Positions 18,736 through 29,208 of a stretch of 64,000 bases of DNA are shown here, one piece after another. Source of the stretch: Maribacter sp. MMG018 (GTDB lineage Bacteria > Bacteroidota > Bacteroidia > Flavobacteriales > Flavobacteriaceae); assembly GCF_018100785.1 (NCBI RefSeq), contig NZ_JAGJEC010000001.1, forward strand, positions 1,550,001 to 1,614,000, written 5' to 3'. The notes under the pieces are model-generated. The model was not told where the DNA came from and made no database searches. It saw only the letters and a program-made list of their open reading frames with translations. Numbering within the stretch: position 1 is the stretch's first letter; every line of letters begins with the position of its first letter. The translations under genes and the position numbers were made by a program.

Positions 18736-19560
18736 ATGTCAGTTAGAAAATTAAAACCAATCACTCCTGGGCAGCGTTTTAGAGTAGTAAATGGGTTTGA
18801 CGCCATTACTACTGATAAGCCGGAGAAAAGCTTGCTTGCTCCGTTAAAAAAGTCGGGAGGTAGAAACAGTCAAGGAAAAATGACCATTCGCCAAAAAGGT
18901 GGAGGTCATAAAAGAAGGTATCGTGTAATAGATTTTAAAAGAGATAGGCAAGATGTGCCTGCTGTGGTTAAATCAATAGAGTACGATCCAAACAGGACGG
19001 CTTTTATCGCTTTATTGGAGTATACCGATGGTGAAAAAAGATATGTTGTTGCTCAAAACGGATTAAAAGTGGGTCAGCAGGTAGCTGCTGGTGCTGATGT
19101 TGCTCCAGAAATTGGAAATGCGTTACCACTTAGTCAAATTCCTTTGGGAACTATAATTTCTTGTATAGAGTTGCGTCCTGGTCAAGGGGCCGTAATGGCA
19201 AGAAGTGCCGGAACTTTTGCTCAGTTAATGGCGAAGGACGGTAAGTTCGTTACTGTAAAAATGCCATCTGGGGAGACAAGACTTATTTTGTCCGGTTGTA
19301 TGGCTACTATAGGTGCCGTATCGAATTCGGATCATCAGTTGTTGGTTTCCGGTAAGGCCGGTAGAAGTAGATGGTTAGGTAGAAGACCTAGAACAAGACC
19401 AGTAGTTATGAACCCTGTAGATCACCCAATGGGAGGTGGTGAAGGTAGAGCATCTGGAGGTCATCCAAGGTCAAGGAACGGTATACCTGCCAAAGGCTTT
19501 AGAACTCGTTCTAAGACTAAGAGTACCAATAAGTATATAATAGAACGTAGAAAGAAATAA
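18736..19560 (+). CDS. rplB: 50S ribosomal protein L2
   Basis: 274 aa, normal length. Needed for subunit association and peptidyl-transferase function. Hallmarks are [52 protein letters not shown] and the C-terminal [20 protein letters not shown], which carries the conserved His of the functional site. Confidence 0.98.
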   Translation: MSVRKLKPITPGQRFRVVNGFDAITTDKPEKSLLAPLKKSGGRNSQGKMTIRQKGGGHKRRYRVIDFKRDRQDVPAVVKSIEYDPNRTAFIALLEYTDGEKRYVVAQNGLKVGQQVAAGADVAPEIGNALPLSQIPLGTIISCIELRPGQGAVMARSAGTFAQLMAKDGKFVTVKMPSGETRLILSGCMATIGAVSNSDHQLLVSGKAGRSRWLGRRPRTRPVVMNPVDHPMGGGEGRASGGHPRSRNGIPAKGFRTRSKTKSTNKYIIERRKK

Positions 19561-19574
19561 TAAAGTAGAAAGAA

Positions 19575-19853
19575 ATGGCACGTTCACTAAAAAAAGGACC
19601 TTACGTTCACTATAGTCTGGAGAAGAAAATCCAGCAGACTGTTGCATCCGGTAAAAAATCGGTTATCAAAACTTGGTCAAGAGCATCAATGATAACTCCA
19701 GATTTTGTAGGATTGACAATAGCAGTCCACAACGGAAGACAATTTGTACCTGTTTTCGTTACAGAAAATATGGTAGGACATAAATTAGGAGAATTTTCAC
19801 CAACTAGATCTTTTAGGGGTCATGCTGGTGCTAAGAATAAAGGAAAGAAGTAA
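19575..19853 (+). CDS. rpsS: 30S ribosomal protein S19
   Basis: 92 aa, normal length. S19 pairs with S13 in the 30S head. It shows [39 protein letters not shown] and [18 protein letters not shown]. rplV follows after 3 bp. Confidence 0.98.
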   Translation: MARSLKKGPYVHYSLEKKIQQTVASGKKSVIKTWSRASMITPDFVGLTIAVHNGRQFVPVFVTENMVGHKLGEFSPTRSFRGHAGAKNKGKK

Positions 19854-19856
19854 GCT

Positions 19857-20264
19857 ATGGGAGTTCGTAAAAAACAGATGGCCGAAAGAATAAAGGCTGA
19901 AAAGCAGAAAGTTGCTTTTGCAAAATTGAACAACTGTCCTACTTCACCTAGAAAAATGAGGCTTGTTGCTGATTTGGTTCGTGGTGAGAAAGTGGAAAAA
20001 GCTTTGGCAATCTTAAGATTTAATCCAAAGGAAGCTTCGCGTAAATTAGAGAAGTTGTTACTTTCCGCGATTGCCAATTGGCAAGCAAAAAATGAGGATG
20101 CCAGTATAGAGGATGCCGATTTAATCGTATCTGAAATCAGGGTAGATAGTGGTGCAATGTTGAAAAGATTGCGTCCGGCTCCTCAAGGTAGGGCACATAG
20201 AATAAGAAAGCGTTCGAACCATGTAACTTTGGTTTTGGGGTCTAATAATAATACAGAAAGCTAG
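19857..20264 (+). CDS. rplV: 50S ribosomal protein L22
   Basis: 135 aa, with an N-terminal extension before the usual start of homology ([21 protein letters not shown]). Its beta-hairpin reaches into the exit tunnel: [20 protein letters not shown] is visible near the end. The rpsC ATG comes 1 bp after its stop. Confidence 0.97.
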   Translation: MGVRKKQMAERIKAEKQKVAFAKLNNCPTSPRKMRLVADLVRGEKVEKALAILRFNPKEASRKLEKLLLSAIANWQAKNEDASIEDADLIVSEIRVDSGAMLKRLRPAPQGRAHRIRKRSNHVTLVLGSNNNTES

Positions 20265-20265
20265 A

Positions 20266-20985
20266 ATGGGACAGAAAACAAATCCGATAGGAAATCGTCT
20301 AGGAATTATCAGAGGATGGGAATCTAACTGGTACGGTGGAAACGACTATGGTGATAAACTGGCCGAAGATGATAAGATTAGAAAATACATTCATGCTAGG
20401 CTTTCTAAAGCAAGTGTCTCAAGGGTAATCATTGAGCGAACTTTAAAACTGATAACCGTAACGGTTACGACCGCTAGACCTGGAATTATCATAGGTAAAG
20501 GAGGGCAAGAGGTCGATAAGCTTAAAGAAGAGCTTAAGAAAATTACCAATAAAGAGGTTCAGATCAATATATACGAGATCAAGAGACCGGAGGTAGATGC
20601 AAACTTGGTTGCTGCGAGTATAGCAAGGCAAATTGAAAGTAGAATTTCTTTTAGAAGAGCTATTAAGATGGCTATTGCGGCGGCAATGAGAATGAATGCC
20701 GAAGGGATTAAAGTTCAGATATCCGGTCGTTTGAACGGAGCTGAAATGGCAAGGTCCGAATCATATAAAGAAGGTAGGATTCCATTATCTACTTTTAGGG
20801 CCGATATAGATTACGCTTTGCATGAAGCCCAAACAACTTACGGTAAGTTGGGTATCAAAGTATGGATTATGAAGGGCGAGGTTTATGGTAAGCGTGAACT
20901 TTCTCCATTGGTAGGCATGCAAAAAGGGCAGTCTTCAAAAGGAGGTAAGCAAGAAGGTGGTAGAAAACCGCGTCGTAGAAAGTAA
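20266..20985 (+). CDS. rpsC: 30S ribosomal protein S3
   Basis: 239 aa. Part of the mRNA entry helicase ring. The KH domain motif [19 protein letters not shown] is clear, followed by [20 protein letters not shown], and [20 protein letters not shown] in the C-terminal domain. A Gly/Lys/Arg-rich tail ends the protein. Confidence 0.98.
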   Translation: MGQKTNPIGNRLGIIRGWESNWYGGNDYGDKLAEDDKIRKYIHARLSKASVSRVIIERTLKLITVTVTTARPGIIIGKGGQEVDKLKEELKKITNKEVQINIYEIKRPEVDANLVAASIARQIESRISFRRAIKMAIAAAMRMNAEGIKVQISGRLNGAEMARSESYKEGRIPLSTFRADIDYALHEAQTTYGKLGIKVWIMKGEVYGKRELSPLVGMQKGQSSKGGKQEGGRKPRRRK

Positions 20986-21006
20986 TAATTATAGAAGTAG
21001 AGAAAA

Positions 21007-21435
21007 ATGTTACAACCAAAAAGAACGAAGTTCCGAAAAATGCAGAAAGGCCGTATGAAAGGTCTTTCTAACAGAGGGCACCAACTTTCAAATGGTATGT
21101 TCGGTATAAAATCGGTAGGTGATGCAGCCTTTTTGACTTCTCGTCAAATCGAAGCGGCGCGTATCGCAGCTACTAGATATATGAAAAGGGAAGGTCAGCT
21201 ATGGATAAAAATATTCCCGGACAAGCCTATTACCAAAAAACCTTTAGAGGTACGTATGGGTAAAGGTAAAGGGGCGCCAGAATATTTTGTGGCGGTCGTA
21301 AAACCAGGAAGGGTTATGTTCGAAGTAGCTGGGGTTTCGATGGAAGTTGCTAAAGAGGCTTTAAGGTTGGCAGCTCAAAAACTTCCGGTTAAAACGAAAT
21401 TTATTGTTGCACGAGATTATACAGTTGAAAATTAA
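21007..21435 (+). CDS. rplP: 50S ribosomal protein L16
   Basis: 142 aa. It organises the A-site side of the 50S subunit. It starts [19 protein letters not shown] and shows [20 protein letters not shown], then [19 protein letters not shown]. It is 21 bp after rpsC and 11 bp before rpmC. Confidence 0.98.
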   Translation: MLQPKRTKFRKMQKGRMKGLSNRGHQLSNGMFGIKSVGDAAFLTSRQIEAARIAATRYMKREGQLWIKIFPDKPITKKPLEVRMGKGKGAPEYFVAVVKPGRVMFEVAGVSMEVAKEALRLAAQKLPVKTKFIVARDYTVEN

Positions 21436-21446
21436 TCGTAGGAATC

Positions 21447-21638
21447 ATGAAAAAACAAGAGATCAAAGAATTGTCTGTTGAAGGACTTACGGAAAAGTTG
21501 GCTGAATATAAAAAGCAACATGCAGATTTAAAAATGGCTCATTTTGTAACTCCATTGGAGAATCCTCTTCAAATTAGAAAAGTTCGAAGAACGGTTGCAA
21601 GATTGGCTACTGAATTAACTAAAAGGGAAAACCAATAA
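21447..21638 (+). CDS. rpmC: 50S ribosomal protein L29
   Basis: 63 aa, normal length; a two-helix protein near the tunnel exit. Sequence features are [20 protein letters not shown] and [20 protein letters not shown]. Position between rplP and rpsQ is the standard one. Confidence 0.97.
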   Translation: MKKQEIKELSVEGLTEKLAEYKKQHADLKMAHFVTPLENPLQIRKVRRTVARLATELTKRENQ

Positions 21639-21651
21639 TTGGTTCTGCTTT

Positions 21652-21909
21652 ATGGAAAAAAGAAACTTAAGAAAAGAGAGAGTTGGGGTTGTAACCAGTG
21701 ATAAAATGGAAAAGTCCATTGTTGTTGCAGAGGTGAAAAGAGTAAAACACCCTATGTACGGTAAATTCGTTTTGAAGACTAAGAAATATGTTGCTCATGA
21801 CGAAAAAAACGATTGCAATGTCGGTGATACCGTGAAAATTATGGAGACACGTCCCATGAGCAAGACCAAATGTTGGAGGTTAGTAGAAATCTTAGAAAGA
21901 GCTAAATAA
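21652..21909 (+). CDS. rpsQ: 30S ribosomal protein S17
   Basis: 85 aa, normal length; primary 16S rRNA binding protein. Conserved are [39 protein letters not shown] and the C-terminal [17 protein letters not shown]. rplN starts 3 bp later. Confidence 0.98.
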   Translation: MEKRNLRKERVGVVTSDKMEKSIVVAEVKRVKHPMYGKFVLKTKKYVAHDEKNDCNVGDTVKIMETRPMSKTKCWRLVEILERAK

Positions 21910-21912
21910 GTT

Positions 21913-22281
21913 ATGTTACAGCAAGAATCTAGATTAAAAGTAGCAGATAATACCGGAGCAAAGGAAGTTTTAACTATTCGCGTTCTTGGTGGTACAAAAA
22001 GAAGATATGCTTCTATTGGGGATAAAATCGTAGTTACCGTTAAGGAGGCTACGCCAAATGGAGGTATTAAAAAAGGAGCGGTTTCCACTGCCGTTGTCGT
22101 TAGAACAAAGAAAGAGGTTAGAAGACCTGATGGTTCTTATATCCGTTTCGATGACAATGCGTGTGTACTGTTGAATCCAGCTGGAGAGATGAGAGGAACC
22201 CGTGTGTTTGGACCTGTAGCCAGAGAGCTTAGGGACAAGCAATTCATGAAAATTGTTTCATTGGCCCCAGAGGTACTATAA
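21913..22281 (+). CDS. rplN: 50S ribosomal protein L14
   Basis: 122 aa, normal length; lies at the subunit interface. Hallmarks: [20 protein letters not shown] near the N-terminus, [20 protein letters not shown] and [20 protein letters not shown]. Confidence 0.98.
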   Translation: MLQQESRLKVADNTGAKEVLTIRVLGGTKRRYASIGDKIVVTVKEATPNGGIKKGAVSTAVVVRTKKEVRRPDGSYIRFDDNACVLLNPAGEMRGTRVFGPVARELRDKQFMKIVSLAPEVL

Positions 22282-22293
22282 TTGATTGTCAAG

Positions 22294-22608
22294 ATGAAGA
22301 AGTTAAAAATTAAAGCAGGAGATACGGTAAGGGTTATTGCTGGAGATCATAAAGGTTCAGAAGGTAAGGTAATGTCCGTAAATCTTGAAAAGAATAAAGC
22401 TATCGTAGAGGGTGTGAACATGGTTTCCAAACATGAGAAGCCAAGTGCAAAAAATCCTCAGGGTGGTATAGTAAAAAAGGAAGCTCTTATTCACGTTTCT
22501 AACCTATCGTTGATTGATCCTAAGTCTGGTGAAACAACTAGAGTAGGGTATGAGGTGAGAGATGGCAAAAAAGTAAGGTTTTCCAAGAAATCTAAAGAAG
22601 TAATTTAG
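22294..22608 (+). CDS. rplX: 50S ribosomal protein L24
   Basis: 104 aa from the ATG at 22294. A TTG at 22282 would add only four residues and abuts the rplN stop, so the ATG is preferred; it gives the family-typical [20 protein letters not shown] start with its KOW motif. L24 starts 50S assembly. [20 protein letters not shown] is also typical. Confidence 0.97.
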   Translation: MKKLKIKAGDTVRVIAGDHKGSEGKVMSVNLEKNKAIVEGVNMVSKHEKPSAKNPQGGIVKKEALIHVSNLSLIDPKSGETTRVGYEVRDGKKVRFSKKSKEVI

Positions 22609-22610
22609 TT

Positions 22611-23162
22611 ATGGCTTACGTTGCAAGATTAAAGAAAGAATATAAGGAACGCATTATTGCTGCGTTGACCGAGGAGTTTGGTTACCGTAATGTAATGCAA
22701 GTACCAAAATTAGAGAAAATCGTAGTTAGTAGAGGTGTTGGTGCTGCCGTTGCCGATAAAAAACTTATTGATCATGCCGTAGACGAAATGACTATGATTA
22801 CAGGTCAAAAAGCGGTACCTACAATGTCTAAAAAGGATGTTGCTGCCTTTAAACTTAGAAAAGGTATGCCTATCGGAGCCAAAGTTACATTGCGTGGAGA
22901 GCGTATGTATGAATTTTTGGACAGATTGGTTACTTCCGCACTACCTAGGGTAAGAGATTTTCAGGGTATCAAGGCAACCGGTTTTGATGGCCGTGGCAAT
23001 TATAACCTTGGTATAACCGAGCAAATTATATTTCCGGAAATAAATATTGATAAGATCAATAGGATCAACGGAATGGATATAACTTTTGTTACCTCTGCCG
23101 AAACTGACAAGGAAGCAAAATCATTACTAACAGAATTAGGATTACCTTTTAAAAAGAAGTAG
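22611..23162 (+). CDS. rplE: 50S ribosomal protein L5
   Basis: 183 aa, normal length; binds 5S rRNA. Visible are [40 protein letters not shown], the [20 protein letters not shown] block and [20 protein letters not shown]. rpsN follows after 1 bp. Confidence 0.98.
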   Translation: MAYVARLKKEYKERIIAALTEEFGYRNVMQVPKLEKIVVSRGVGAAVADKKLIDHAVDEMTMITGQKAVPTMSKKDVAAFKLRKGMPIGAKVTLRGERMYEFLDRLVTSALPRVRDFQGIKATGFDGRGNYNLGITEQIIFPEINIDKINRINGMDITFVTSAETDKEAKSLLTELGLPFKKK

Positions 23163-23163
23163 T

Positions 23164-23433
23164 ATGGCTAAAGAATCAATGAAAGCCCGTGAGAGAAAAA
23201 GGGCAAGAACTGTAGCTAAATATGCTGAGAAACGCAAAGCTCTTAAAGAAGCTGGCGATTATGAAGCGTTACAGAAATTGCCAAAAAATGCCTCTCCAGT
23301 ACGTATGCACAATAGATGTAAGTTGACTGGAAGACCAAAAGGTTATATGAGGACTTTTGGAATCTCAAGGGTTATGTTCAGGGAAATGGCTAACAAAGGT
23401 TTGATACCTGGAGTTAAGAAAGCCAGCTGGTAA
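23164..23433 (+). CDS. rpsN: 30S ribosomal protein S14 (zinc-free type)
   Basis: 89 aa. This is the longer zinc-independent form: the CxxC pairs of the short form are absent and only one Cys ([11 protein letters not shown]) is present. Homology blocks are [20 protein letters not shown] and [21 protein letters not shown] 66-bp spacer with a hairpin separates it from rpsH. Confidence 0.97.
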   Translation: MAKESMKARERKRARTVAKYAEKRKALKEAGDYEALQKLPKNASPVRMHNRCKLTGRPKGYMRTFGISRVMFREMANKGLIPGVKKASW

Positions 23434-23449
23434 TAAATAAAGAATAACT

Positions 23450-23480
23450 GGTTTCAGGTTTAGCAATAGTGCTAAAAACC
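23450..23480 (+). promoter_or_regulatory. hairpin in the rpsN-rpsH spacer
   Basis: TTTAGC (23459-23464) pairs with GCTAAA (23471-23476) around AATAGT, and GG (23457-23458) can extend to CC (23479-23480) past an AA bulge. An alternative outer pairing is GGTTT (23450-23454) with AAACC (23476-23480). It lies directly before rpsH. S8 is the known autoregulator of the spc operon in enterobacteria, so an S8 site is possible but unproven. Confidence 0.35.
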
Positions 23481-23499
23481 GTCACCGAATTATATATAA

Positions 23500-23898
23500 A
23501 TGGTAACAGATACTATAGCAGATTATCTAACAAGGATTAGAAACGCAAGTAGGGCAGGTCATAGGGTAGTAGAGATCCCGGCCTCCAATTTAAAAAAGGA
23601 GATAACTAAAATATTGTTCGATCAAGGATATATTTTAAGTTATAAGTTCGTGGACGATAAGGTTCAGGGTACTATCAAAATAGCTTTGAAGTACGACAAA
23701 ATGACCAAAGATCCGGTAATTAAGAATATACAACGTATAAGTAAGCCAGGTCTTAGAAAGTATGCCTCTAATGAAAATCTGCCTAGAGTTCTTAACGGGC
23801 TTGGTATAGCGATCGTTTCTACATCTCATGGTGTAATGACTAGTAAGCAGGCCAAAGCTGAAAATGTTGGTGGCGAGGTTTTATGCTACGTATATTAA
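23500..23898 (+). CDS. rpsH: 30S ribosomal protein S8
   Basis: 132 aa, normal length; central 16S rRNA binding protein. It starts with [20 protein letters not shown] and ends with the conserved [20 protein letters not shown] and [10 protein letters not shown]. Confidence 0.98.
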   Translation: MVTDTIADYLTRIRNASRAGHRVVEIPASNLKKEITKILFDQGYILSYKFVDDKVQGTIKIALKYDKMTKDPVIKNIQRISKPGLRKYASNENLPRVLNGLGIAIVSTSHGVMTSKQAKAENVGGEVLCYVY

Positions 23899-23917
23899 TC
23901 GAATAAAGAGTTAGAAG

Positions 23918-24460
23918 ATGTCTAGAATAGGAAATAATCCGATAGCAATCCCTGAGGGAGTAACGATAGAAGTCAATGATCAAATGATTACCGTAAAAGG
24001 TAAATTAGGAGAGTTGAAACAGGAATACTCAGGAGTTGAAGTTAAAATAGAAGACGGACAGGCTTGGGTAACAAGACCGTCTGACTCTAAAGAGCATAAA
24101 GCGAAACATGGTCTTTACCGATCTTTGATTCTGAATATGGTAGAAGGTGTATCAAAAGGATGGACCAAAGAATTAGAATTGGTAGGTGTAGGTTACCGTG
24201 CAAGTAATCAAGGACAAAAACTTGATCTTGCCTTAGGTTTTTCTCATAATATAGTTTTTGACCTTGCTCCTGAAGTAAAAGTTGAGACTATTTCAGAAAA
24301 AGGTAAGAATCCTATTGTAAAATTGACCTCGCACGATAAGCAATTGGTAGGTCATATTGCCGCCAAGATCAGGTCTTTTCGTAAACCAGAGCCTTACAAA
24401 GGAAAAGGAGTCAAATTTGTTGGAGAAGAATTAAGAAGAAAGGCTGGTAAATCAGCTTAA
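23918..24460 (+). CDS. rplF: 50S ribosomal protein L6
   Basis: 180 aa, normal length; near the factor-binding site. Conserved are [40 protein letters not shown], the [14 protein letters not shown] segment and the C-terminal [20 protein letters not shown]. Confidence 0.98.
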   Translation: MSRIGNNPIAIPEGVTIEVNDQMITVKGKLGELKQEYSGVEVKIEDGQAWVTRPSDSKEHKAKHGLYRSLILNMVEGVSKGWTKELELVGVGYRASNQGQKLDLALGFSHNIVFDLAPEVKVETISEKGKNPIVKLTSHDKQLVGHIAAKIRSFRKPEPYKGKGVKFVGEELRRKAGKSA

Positions 24461-24470
24461 TTATAGTATT

Positions 24471-24827
24471 ATGGGATTATCAAAAACACAAAGGAAATAT
24501 AGAATTCGAAGAAGGATCCGTAAGGTTTCCAAAGGAACAGCTGAAAGGCCAAGATTATCGGTCTTCAGAAGTAACAGCGAAATCTATGCACAATTGATAG
24601 ATGACGTTAAAGGCGTTACTCTTGCTGCCGCTTCTTCTAGGGATAAGGATATTGCTACTGCAAAAGGTACCAAAACCGAAAAGGCCGCACTAGTGGGTAA
24701 GGCAATTGCAGAAAAAGCCAGTAAAGTTGGTATTGAAAAAGTTGCTTTCGATAGAGGTGGAAACCTATATCACGGAAGAGTTAAGTCTTTGGCTGAAGGG
24801 GCAAGGGAAGCAGGATTAAAATTCTAA
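24471..24827 (+). CDS. rplR: 50S ribosomal protein L18
   Basis: 118 aa, normal length; 5S rRNA binding. It shows [33 protein letters not shown] and [20 protein letters not shown]. Confidence 0.98.
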   Translation: MGLSKTQRKYRIRRRIRKVSKGTAERPRLSVFRSNSEIYAQLIDDVKGVTLAAASSRDKDIATAKGTKTEKAALVGKAIAEKASKVGIEKVAFDRGGNLYHGRVKSLAEGAREAGLKF

Positions 24828-24836
24828 ATTAAAGGT

Positions 24837-25361
24837 ATGTTCCAAAAATACAAAAACGTAGAAACTGTTAAACCAGGAGGTTTAGATTTAAAAGATAGAT
24901 TAGTAGGTGTACAACGTGTAACTAAGGTTACCAAGGGTGGTAGAGCGTTCGGTTTCTCCGCTATCGTAGTTGTAGGTGATGAGAATGGTGTTGTAGGCCA
25001 CGGTCTTGGAAAATCAAAAGAAGTTGCCACTGCTATTGCCAAAGCTATCGAAGATGGTAAAAAGAACTTGATTCGTATTCCTTTGAACAAAGGAACCTTG
25101 CCTCATGAACAAAAAGGTAAGTTCGGCGGAGCACGAGTATATATTCAGCCTGCTTCACATGGTACCGGTGTTATTGCCGGTGGTGCTGTAAGGGCTGTAT
25201 TGGAGGCAGTAGGTGTTCATGATGTATTGTCTAAATCTCAAGGGTCTTCAAACCCGCACAACGTTGTTAAGGCGACTTTTGATGCCTTGTTACAACTTAG
25301 GGATGCCAAGACAATTTCACAACAAAGAGGAATCTCCTTGGAGAAGGTGTTTAAAGGTTAA
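24837..25361 (+). CDS. rpsE: 30S ribosomal protein S5
   Basis: 174 aa, normal length; important for decoding accuracy. Double-stranded-RNA-binding-like N-domain with [20 protein letters not shown] and [20 protein letters not shown]. The C-domain has [20 protein letters not shown]. Confidence 0.98.
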   Translation: MFQKYKNVETVKPGGLDLKDRLVGVQRVTKVTKGGRAFGFSAIVVVGDENGVVGHGLGKSKEVATAIAKAIEDGKKNLIRIPLNKGTLPHEQKGKFGGARVYIQPASHGTGVIAGGAVRAVLEAVGVHDVLSKSQGSSNPHNVVKATFDALLQLRDAKTISQQRGISLEKVFKG

Positions 25362-25370
25362 GAGAATATT

Positions 25371-25550
25371 ATGGCAAAGATTAAAGTAAAACAGGTTAAG
25401 AGCGGTATTAAGAAACCTCAAAACCAAAAGAGGACCTTAGAAGCTCTAGGGCTAAAGAGAATTGGGCAAGTTGTTGAGCATGATGCAACACCTAATATCT
25501 TGGGAATGATAAATAAAGTTAAACATTTAGTTTCTACAGAAGAAGCTTAA
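25371..25550 (+). CDS. rpmD: 50S ribosomal protein L30
   Basis: 59 aa, short but complete for this family. The translation starts MAKIKVKQVKSGIKKPQNQK and continues RTLEALGLKRIGQVVEHDAT with an ILGMINKVKHLV end, the standard L30 pattern. It sits between rpsE (9 bp) and rplO (11 bp), the conserved spc position. Confidence 0.97.
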   Translation: MAKIKVKQVKSGIKKPQNQKRTLEALGLKRIGQVVEHDATPNILGMINKVKHLVSTEEA

Positions 25551-25561
25551 ATATAGATCTA

Positions 25562-26014
25562 ATGAATTTAAGTAATCTAAAACCTGCAGAAGGTTCCGTA
25601 AATAGAGATGGTAAGCGTTTAGGTCGTGGGCAAGGATCTGGAAAAGGCGGTACTGCTGCAAGAGGCCATAAAGGGGCTAAATCTAGATCAGGTTATTCTA
25701 AGAAAATCGGATTTGAAGGTGGTCAAATGCCTTTGCAAAGACGTGTTCCTAAATTTGGATTTACCAATATCAATCGTAAAGATTATAAAGGGATAAACTT
25801 GGATAAATTACAAGAATTGGTCGATAACAAAGTAGTGAAGGATACAGTTACCCTTGAAACTTTGGTAGAGAACGGTCTTGTGAAAAAGAATGATTTAGTA
25901 AAGATATTAGGAGGAGGAGAATTAAAATCCGCACTAAAAATATCTGTACATAAGTTTACTGCTTCAGCAAAAGCTGCAATAGAAGCTGCAGGTGGTGAGG
26001 CAATAAGTTTATAA
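25562..26014 (+). CDS. rplO: 50S ribosomal protein L15
   Basis: 150 aa, normal length. Typical Gly-rich N-terminus: GSVNRDGKRLGRGQGSGKGG, then GHKGAKSRSGYSKKIGFEGG, QMPLQRRVPKFGFTNINRK and a C-terminal KISVHKFTASAKAAIEAAGG. secY follows after 14 bp. Confidence 0.98.
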   Translation: MNLSNLKPAEGSVNRDGKRLGRGQGSGKGGTAARGHKGAKSRSGYSKKIGFEGGQMPLQRRVPKFGFTNINRKDYKGINLDKLQELVDNKVVKDTVTLETLVENGLVKKNDLVKILGGGELKSALKISVHKFTASAKAAIEAAGGEAISL

Positions 26015-26028
26015 GCATTAACGGGAAC

Positions 26029-27372
26029 ATGAAGAATTTTATTGATACAATATCCAATATTTGGAAGATAGAAGAACTGAGAAATAGAATACTTATTACT
26101 CTGGGTCTTCTATTGGTTTATAGATTTGGTTGCCAAATCGTTCTTCCAGGTATAGATTCGACACAATTAGGAGGCTTGGCCGATGGTACCGATCAAGGTA
26201 TATTTGGTTTATTGAACGCATTTACAGGTGGAGCGTTTGCCAATGCATCTATTTTTGCATTAGGTATTATGCCTTATATCTCAGCTTCTATTGTGGTTCA
26301 ATTAATGGGTATTGCAATACCTTACCTACAGAAATTACAGAAAGAGGGAGAAAGTGGCCGTAAGACCATTAATCAGATAACAAGATGGTTGACCATTGGT
26401 ATCTGTATCGTACAAGCACCAGCCTATCTATATGGTTTGGGTGCATTTGGAGTTCCAGATAGCGCATTCGTTCTAGGAAAAGGATTGGATTTCATGATAC
26501 CGGCGGTTATTATTTTGGTTTCCGGATGTGTATTTGCAATGTGGTTGGGTGAGAAAATTACGGATAAAGGTATTGGTAACGGTATCTCTTTGTTGATCAT
26601 GATCGGTATCATCGCAACTATGCCTCAATCTTTTGTTCAGGAATTTGTTTCTAGGACAACGAATAATAACGGAGGACTTATGTTTATCTTGATAGAGATA
26701 ATCGTTTGGTTCCTTGTTATTTTAGCGAGTGTACTTTTGGTGATGGCAACACGTCAAATACCTGTACAGTATGCAAGAAGAACTGCTTCTGGTGGTTATG
26801 AGAAAAACATCATGGGGTCTAGGCAATACATTCCATTGAAGTTGAATGCATCGGGTGTTATGCCTATTATATTTGCGCAAGCAATCATGTTTGTTCCCGG
26901 TATGATCGGTGGGGCTTTCGATGATACCTCATTCGGGCAATGGATGCAAGTTCAGTTTAGTGATATATTCGGATGGGCATACAATCTTTTGTTCGCCTTT
27001 TTGATAATCGTCTTCACCTATTTCTATACTGCAATAACAGTGCCTACCAATAAGATGGCAGATGACCTAAAACGAAGTGGCGGTTTTATACCAGGTATTA
27101 GGCCAGGAAAAGAAACTGGAGATTTTTTAGATAAAATTATGTCATTAATTACGTTACCCGGTTCAATATTCTTAGCTTTGCTGGCCGTTTTACCGGCTAT
27201 AGTAGTAAAACTGTTGGATGTTCAACAAGGATGGGCATTGTTTTATGGAGGAACATCACTATTGATTATGGTTGGTGTGGCAATAGATACGGTACAACAG
27301 GTGAATTCATATTTATTGAATAGGCATTATGATGGTTTGATGAAAACCGGAAAAAATAGAAAAGTAGCATAA
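26029..27372 (+). CDS. secY: preprotein translocase subunit SecY
   Basis: 447 aa with about ten membrane helices; the channel subunit of the Sec translocon in the inner membrane. Landmarks are ALGIMPYISASIVVQLM in TM2, GEKITDKGIGNGISLLIMIG near TM4-5, YARRTASGGYEKNIMGSRQY in the cytosolic loop, and KRSGGFIPGIRPGKETGDFL in the C5-type loop. Neither adk nor map follows; infA comes directly after. Confidence 0.98.
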   Translation: MKNFIDTISNIWKIEELRNRILITLGLLLVYRFGCQIVLPGIDSTQLGGLADGTDQGIFGLLNAFTGGAFANASIFALGIMPYISASIVVQLMGIAIPYLQKLQKEGESGRKTINQITRWLTIGICIVQAPAYLYGLGAFGVPDSAFVLGKGLDFMIPAVIILVSGCVFAMWLGEKITDKGIGNGISLLIMIGIIATMPQSFVQEFVSRTTNNNGGLMFILIEIIVWFLVILASVLLVMATRQIPVQYARRTASGGYEKNIMGSRQYIPLKLNASGVMPIIFAQAIMFVPGMIGGAFDDTSFGQWMQVQFSDIFGWAYNLLFAFLIIVFTYFYTAITVPTNKMADDLKRSGGFIPGIRPGKETGDFLDKIMSLITLPGSIFLALLAVLPAIVVKLLDVQQGWALFYGGTSLLIMVGVAIDTVQQVNSYLLNRHYDGLMKTGKNRKVA

Positions 27373-27375
27373 TTT

Positions 27376-27591
27376 ATGGCTAAGCAAGCAGCGATAGAAC
27401 AAGATGGATCCATTATAGAGGCATTGTCAAATGCAATGTTTCGTGTAGAGTTAGAGAATGGACATGTAGTTACTGCGCATATTTCAGGTAAAATGCGCAT
27501 GCATTATATTAAACTATTGCCTGGTGATAAGGTTAAATTAGAGATGAGTCCCTATGACCTTACCAAAGCAAGAATTACTTATAGATACTAA
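27376..27591 (+). CDS. infA: translation initiation factor IF-1
   Basis: 71 aa, normal length; OB-fold factor that binds the 30S A site. Clear motifs: [40 protein letters not shown] and [10 protein letters not shown]. It is 3 bp after secY and 9 bp before rpmJ. Confidence 0.98.
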   Translation: MAKQAAIEQDGSIIEALSNAMFRVELENGHVVTAHISGKMRMHYIKLLPGDKVKLEMSPYDLTKARITYRY

Positions 27592-27600
27592 GACAGCAAG

Positions 27601-27717
27601 ATGAAAGTAAGAGCATCAGTAAAAAAGAGAAGTGCCGACTGCAAGATTGTTCGCAGAAAGGGCAGATTGTACGTAATCAACAAAAAGAATCCTAGATTTA
27701 AACAAAGACAAGGGTAA
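27601..27717 (+). CDS. rpmJ: 50S ribosomal protein L36 (zinc-free type)
   Basis: 38 aa, full length. It starts [20 protein letters not shown] and ends NPRFKQRQG. Of the four zinc ligands in the C+ form only Cys14 remains, so it does not hold zinc. It lies between infA and rpsM, the standard place. Confidence 0.96.
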   Translation: MKVRASVKKRSADCKIVRRKGRLYVINKKNPRFKQRQG

Positions 27718-27719
27718 TT

Positions 27720-28094
27720 ATGGCAAGAATCGCGGGTATAGATATACCAAAACAGAAGAGGGGCGTAATAGCCTTGACCTATATTTTCGGAATAGGAAGA
27801 AGTAGGGCCAAGGAAATTTTAGAAAAAGCCCAAGTTAGTGAGGATACAAAAGTTTCTGATTGGAACGATGATGAAATAGGTCGTATCAGGGAAGCAGTTT
27901 CTTTCTACACTATTGAAGGTGAGTTACGTTCTGAAACTCAGTTGAACATTAAGCGATTAATGGATATTGGATGTTACAGGGGTATACGCCACAGATCTGG
28001 TTTGCCATTAAGAGGTCAACGTACAAAGAACAACTCTAGAACTAGAAAAGGAAAGAGAAAAACAGTTGCTAACAAGAAGAAAGCTACTAAATAA
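27720..28094 (+). CDS. rpsM: 30S ribosomal protein S13
   Basis: 124 aa, normal length; contacts the P-site tRNA and forms intersubunit bridges. It shows [36 protein letters not shown] and the [20 protein letters not shown] region with a basic tail. Confidence 0.98.
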   Translation: MARIAGIDIPKQKRGVIALTYIFGIGRSRAKEILEKAQVSEDTKVSDWNDDEIGRIREAVSFYTIEGELRSETQLNIKRLMDIGCYRGIRHRSGLPLRGQRTKNNSRTRKGKRKTVANKKKATK

Positions 28095-28103
28095 TATATA
28101 GGT

Positions 28104-28496
28104 ATGGCAAAGGCAAATACTAAGGTAACCAAGAAACGTAAAGTTATAGTTGATTCTGTTGGAGAAGCGCACGTAACTGCATCCTTTAATAACATAATCA
28201 TTTCATTGACCAATAAGAAAGGTGATGTGATATCATGGTCATCTGCTGGTAAATTAGGATTTAGGGGTTCTAAAAAGAATACTCCGTACGCTGCTCAAGT
28301 TGCTGCCGAGGATTGTTCTAAAGTAGCTCACGAAGCAGGTTTGAGAAAAGTAAAGGTTTATGTAAAAGGACCAGGAAATGGTAGAGAATCTGCCATCCGT
28401 TCTATTCATAACTCAGGAATTGAAGTAACAGAGATCATAGATGTTACTCCGATGCCACATAACGGTTGTAGACCTCCAAAAAGAAGAAGAGTTTAA
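28104..28496 (+). CDS. rpsK: 30S ribosomal protein S11
   Basis: 130 aa, normal length; platform protein. Conserved: [40 protein letters not shown] and [20 protein letters not shown]. An 88-bp spacer follows before rpsD. Confidence 0.98.
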   Translation: MAKANTKVTKKRKVIVDSVGEAHVTASFNNIIISLTNKKGDVISWSSAGKLGFRGSKKNTPYAAQVAAEDCSKVAHEAGLRKVKVYVKGPGNGRESAIRSIHNSGIEVTEIIDVTPMPHNGCRPPKRRRV

Positions 28497-28584
28497 TCAA
28501 TATTAATATATTTCATCGAAGGTGTAATTACGATTATCGAAGGATAAGCCTTAATTCATAATCTCACTTTCATAATTTAAGAAA
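28497..28584 (+). promoter_or_regulatory. rpsK-rpsD spacer with direct repeats
   Basis: This 88-bp gap holds two copies of ATCGAAGG (28515-28522 and 28536-28543), followed by a small AAGG/CCTT hairpin around 28540-28552. No ORF. It may be a leader for the alpha-operon genes, which S4 regulates in enterobacteria; that link is only a guess. Confidence 0.3.
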
Positions 28585-29190
28585 ATGGCAAGATATACAG
28601 GACCAAAATCAAAGATCGCACGTAAATTTGGAGAAGCGATATTCGGAGACGATAAGTCTTTTGAAAAGAAAAATTACCCTCCAGGACAGCATGGTAACAA
28701 CAGAAGAAGAGGAAAAAAATCCGAGTATTCTGTTCAGCTAATGGAAAAACAAAAAGCAAAGTATACTTACGGTATCCTAGAAAAACAATTCAGAAACTTA
28801 TTTGCTACTGCCAAAAGGAAAGAAGGTGTTACCGGTGAGATTCTTTTGCAATTATGTGAATGTCGTTTAGATAATGTTGTTTTTAGAATGGGGATAGCTC
28901 CAACTAGAAGCGGTGCCAGACAATTGGTTTCACATAGACACATAACCGTAAACGGAGAATTGGTGAATATTCCATCTTATTCTTTAAAACCAGGTGATGT
29001 TGTAGGTGTAAGGGAAAAATCGAAGTCTTTACAGAGCATACAGGATTCTCTTGCTGCCAATAGTGCTGTATATGAATGGATGACCTGGAATAACGATAAA
29101 AAAGAAGGTACTTTTGTTTCTGTACCTGAAAGAATGCAGATTCCAGAAAATATCAAAGAACAATTAATAGTCGAGTTATACTCAAAATAA
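28585..29190 (+). CDS. rpsD: 30S ribosomal protein S4
   Basis: 201 aa, normal length; starts 16S rRNA assembly. It begins with [20 protein letters not shown], has the S4 RNA-binding domain ([40 protein letters not shown]), and lacks zinc-binding cysteines at the N-terminus. rpoA starts 18 bp later. Confidence 0.98.
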   Translation: MARYTGPKSKIARKFGEAIFGDDKSFEKKNYPPGQHGNNRRRGKKSEYSVQLMEKQKAKYTYGILEKQFRNLFATAKRKEGVTGEILLQLCECRLDNVVFRMGIAPTRSGARQLVSHRHITVNGELVNIPSYSLKPGDVVGVREKSKSLQSIQDSLAANSAVYEWMTWNNDKKEGTFVSVPERMQIPENIKEQLIVELYSK

Positions 29191-29208
29191 AACAACACTG
29201 ATCCTATT

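Noticed and set aside
22282-22293. TTG start adding four residues to L24
   Set aside because: The ATG at 22294 gives the family-typical N-terminus.
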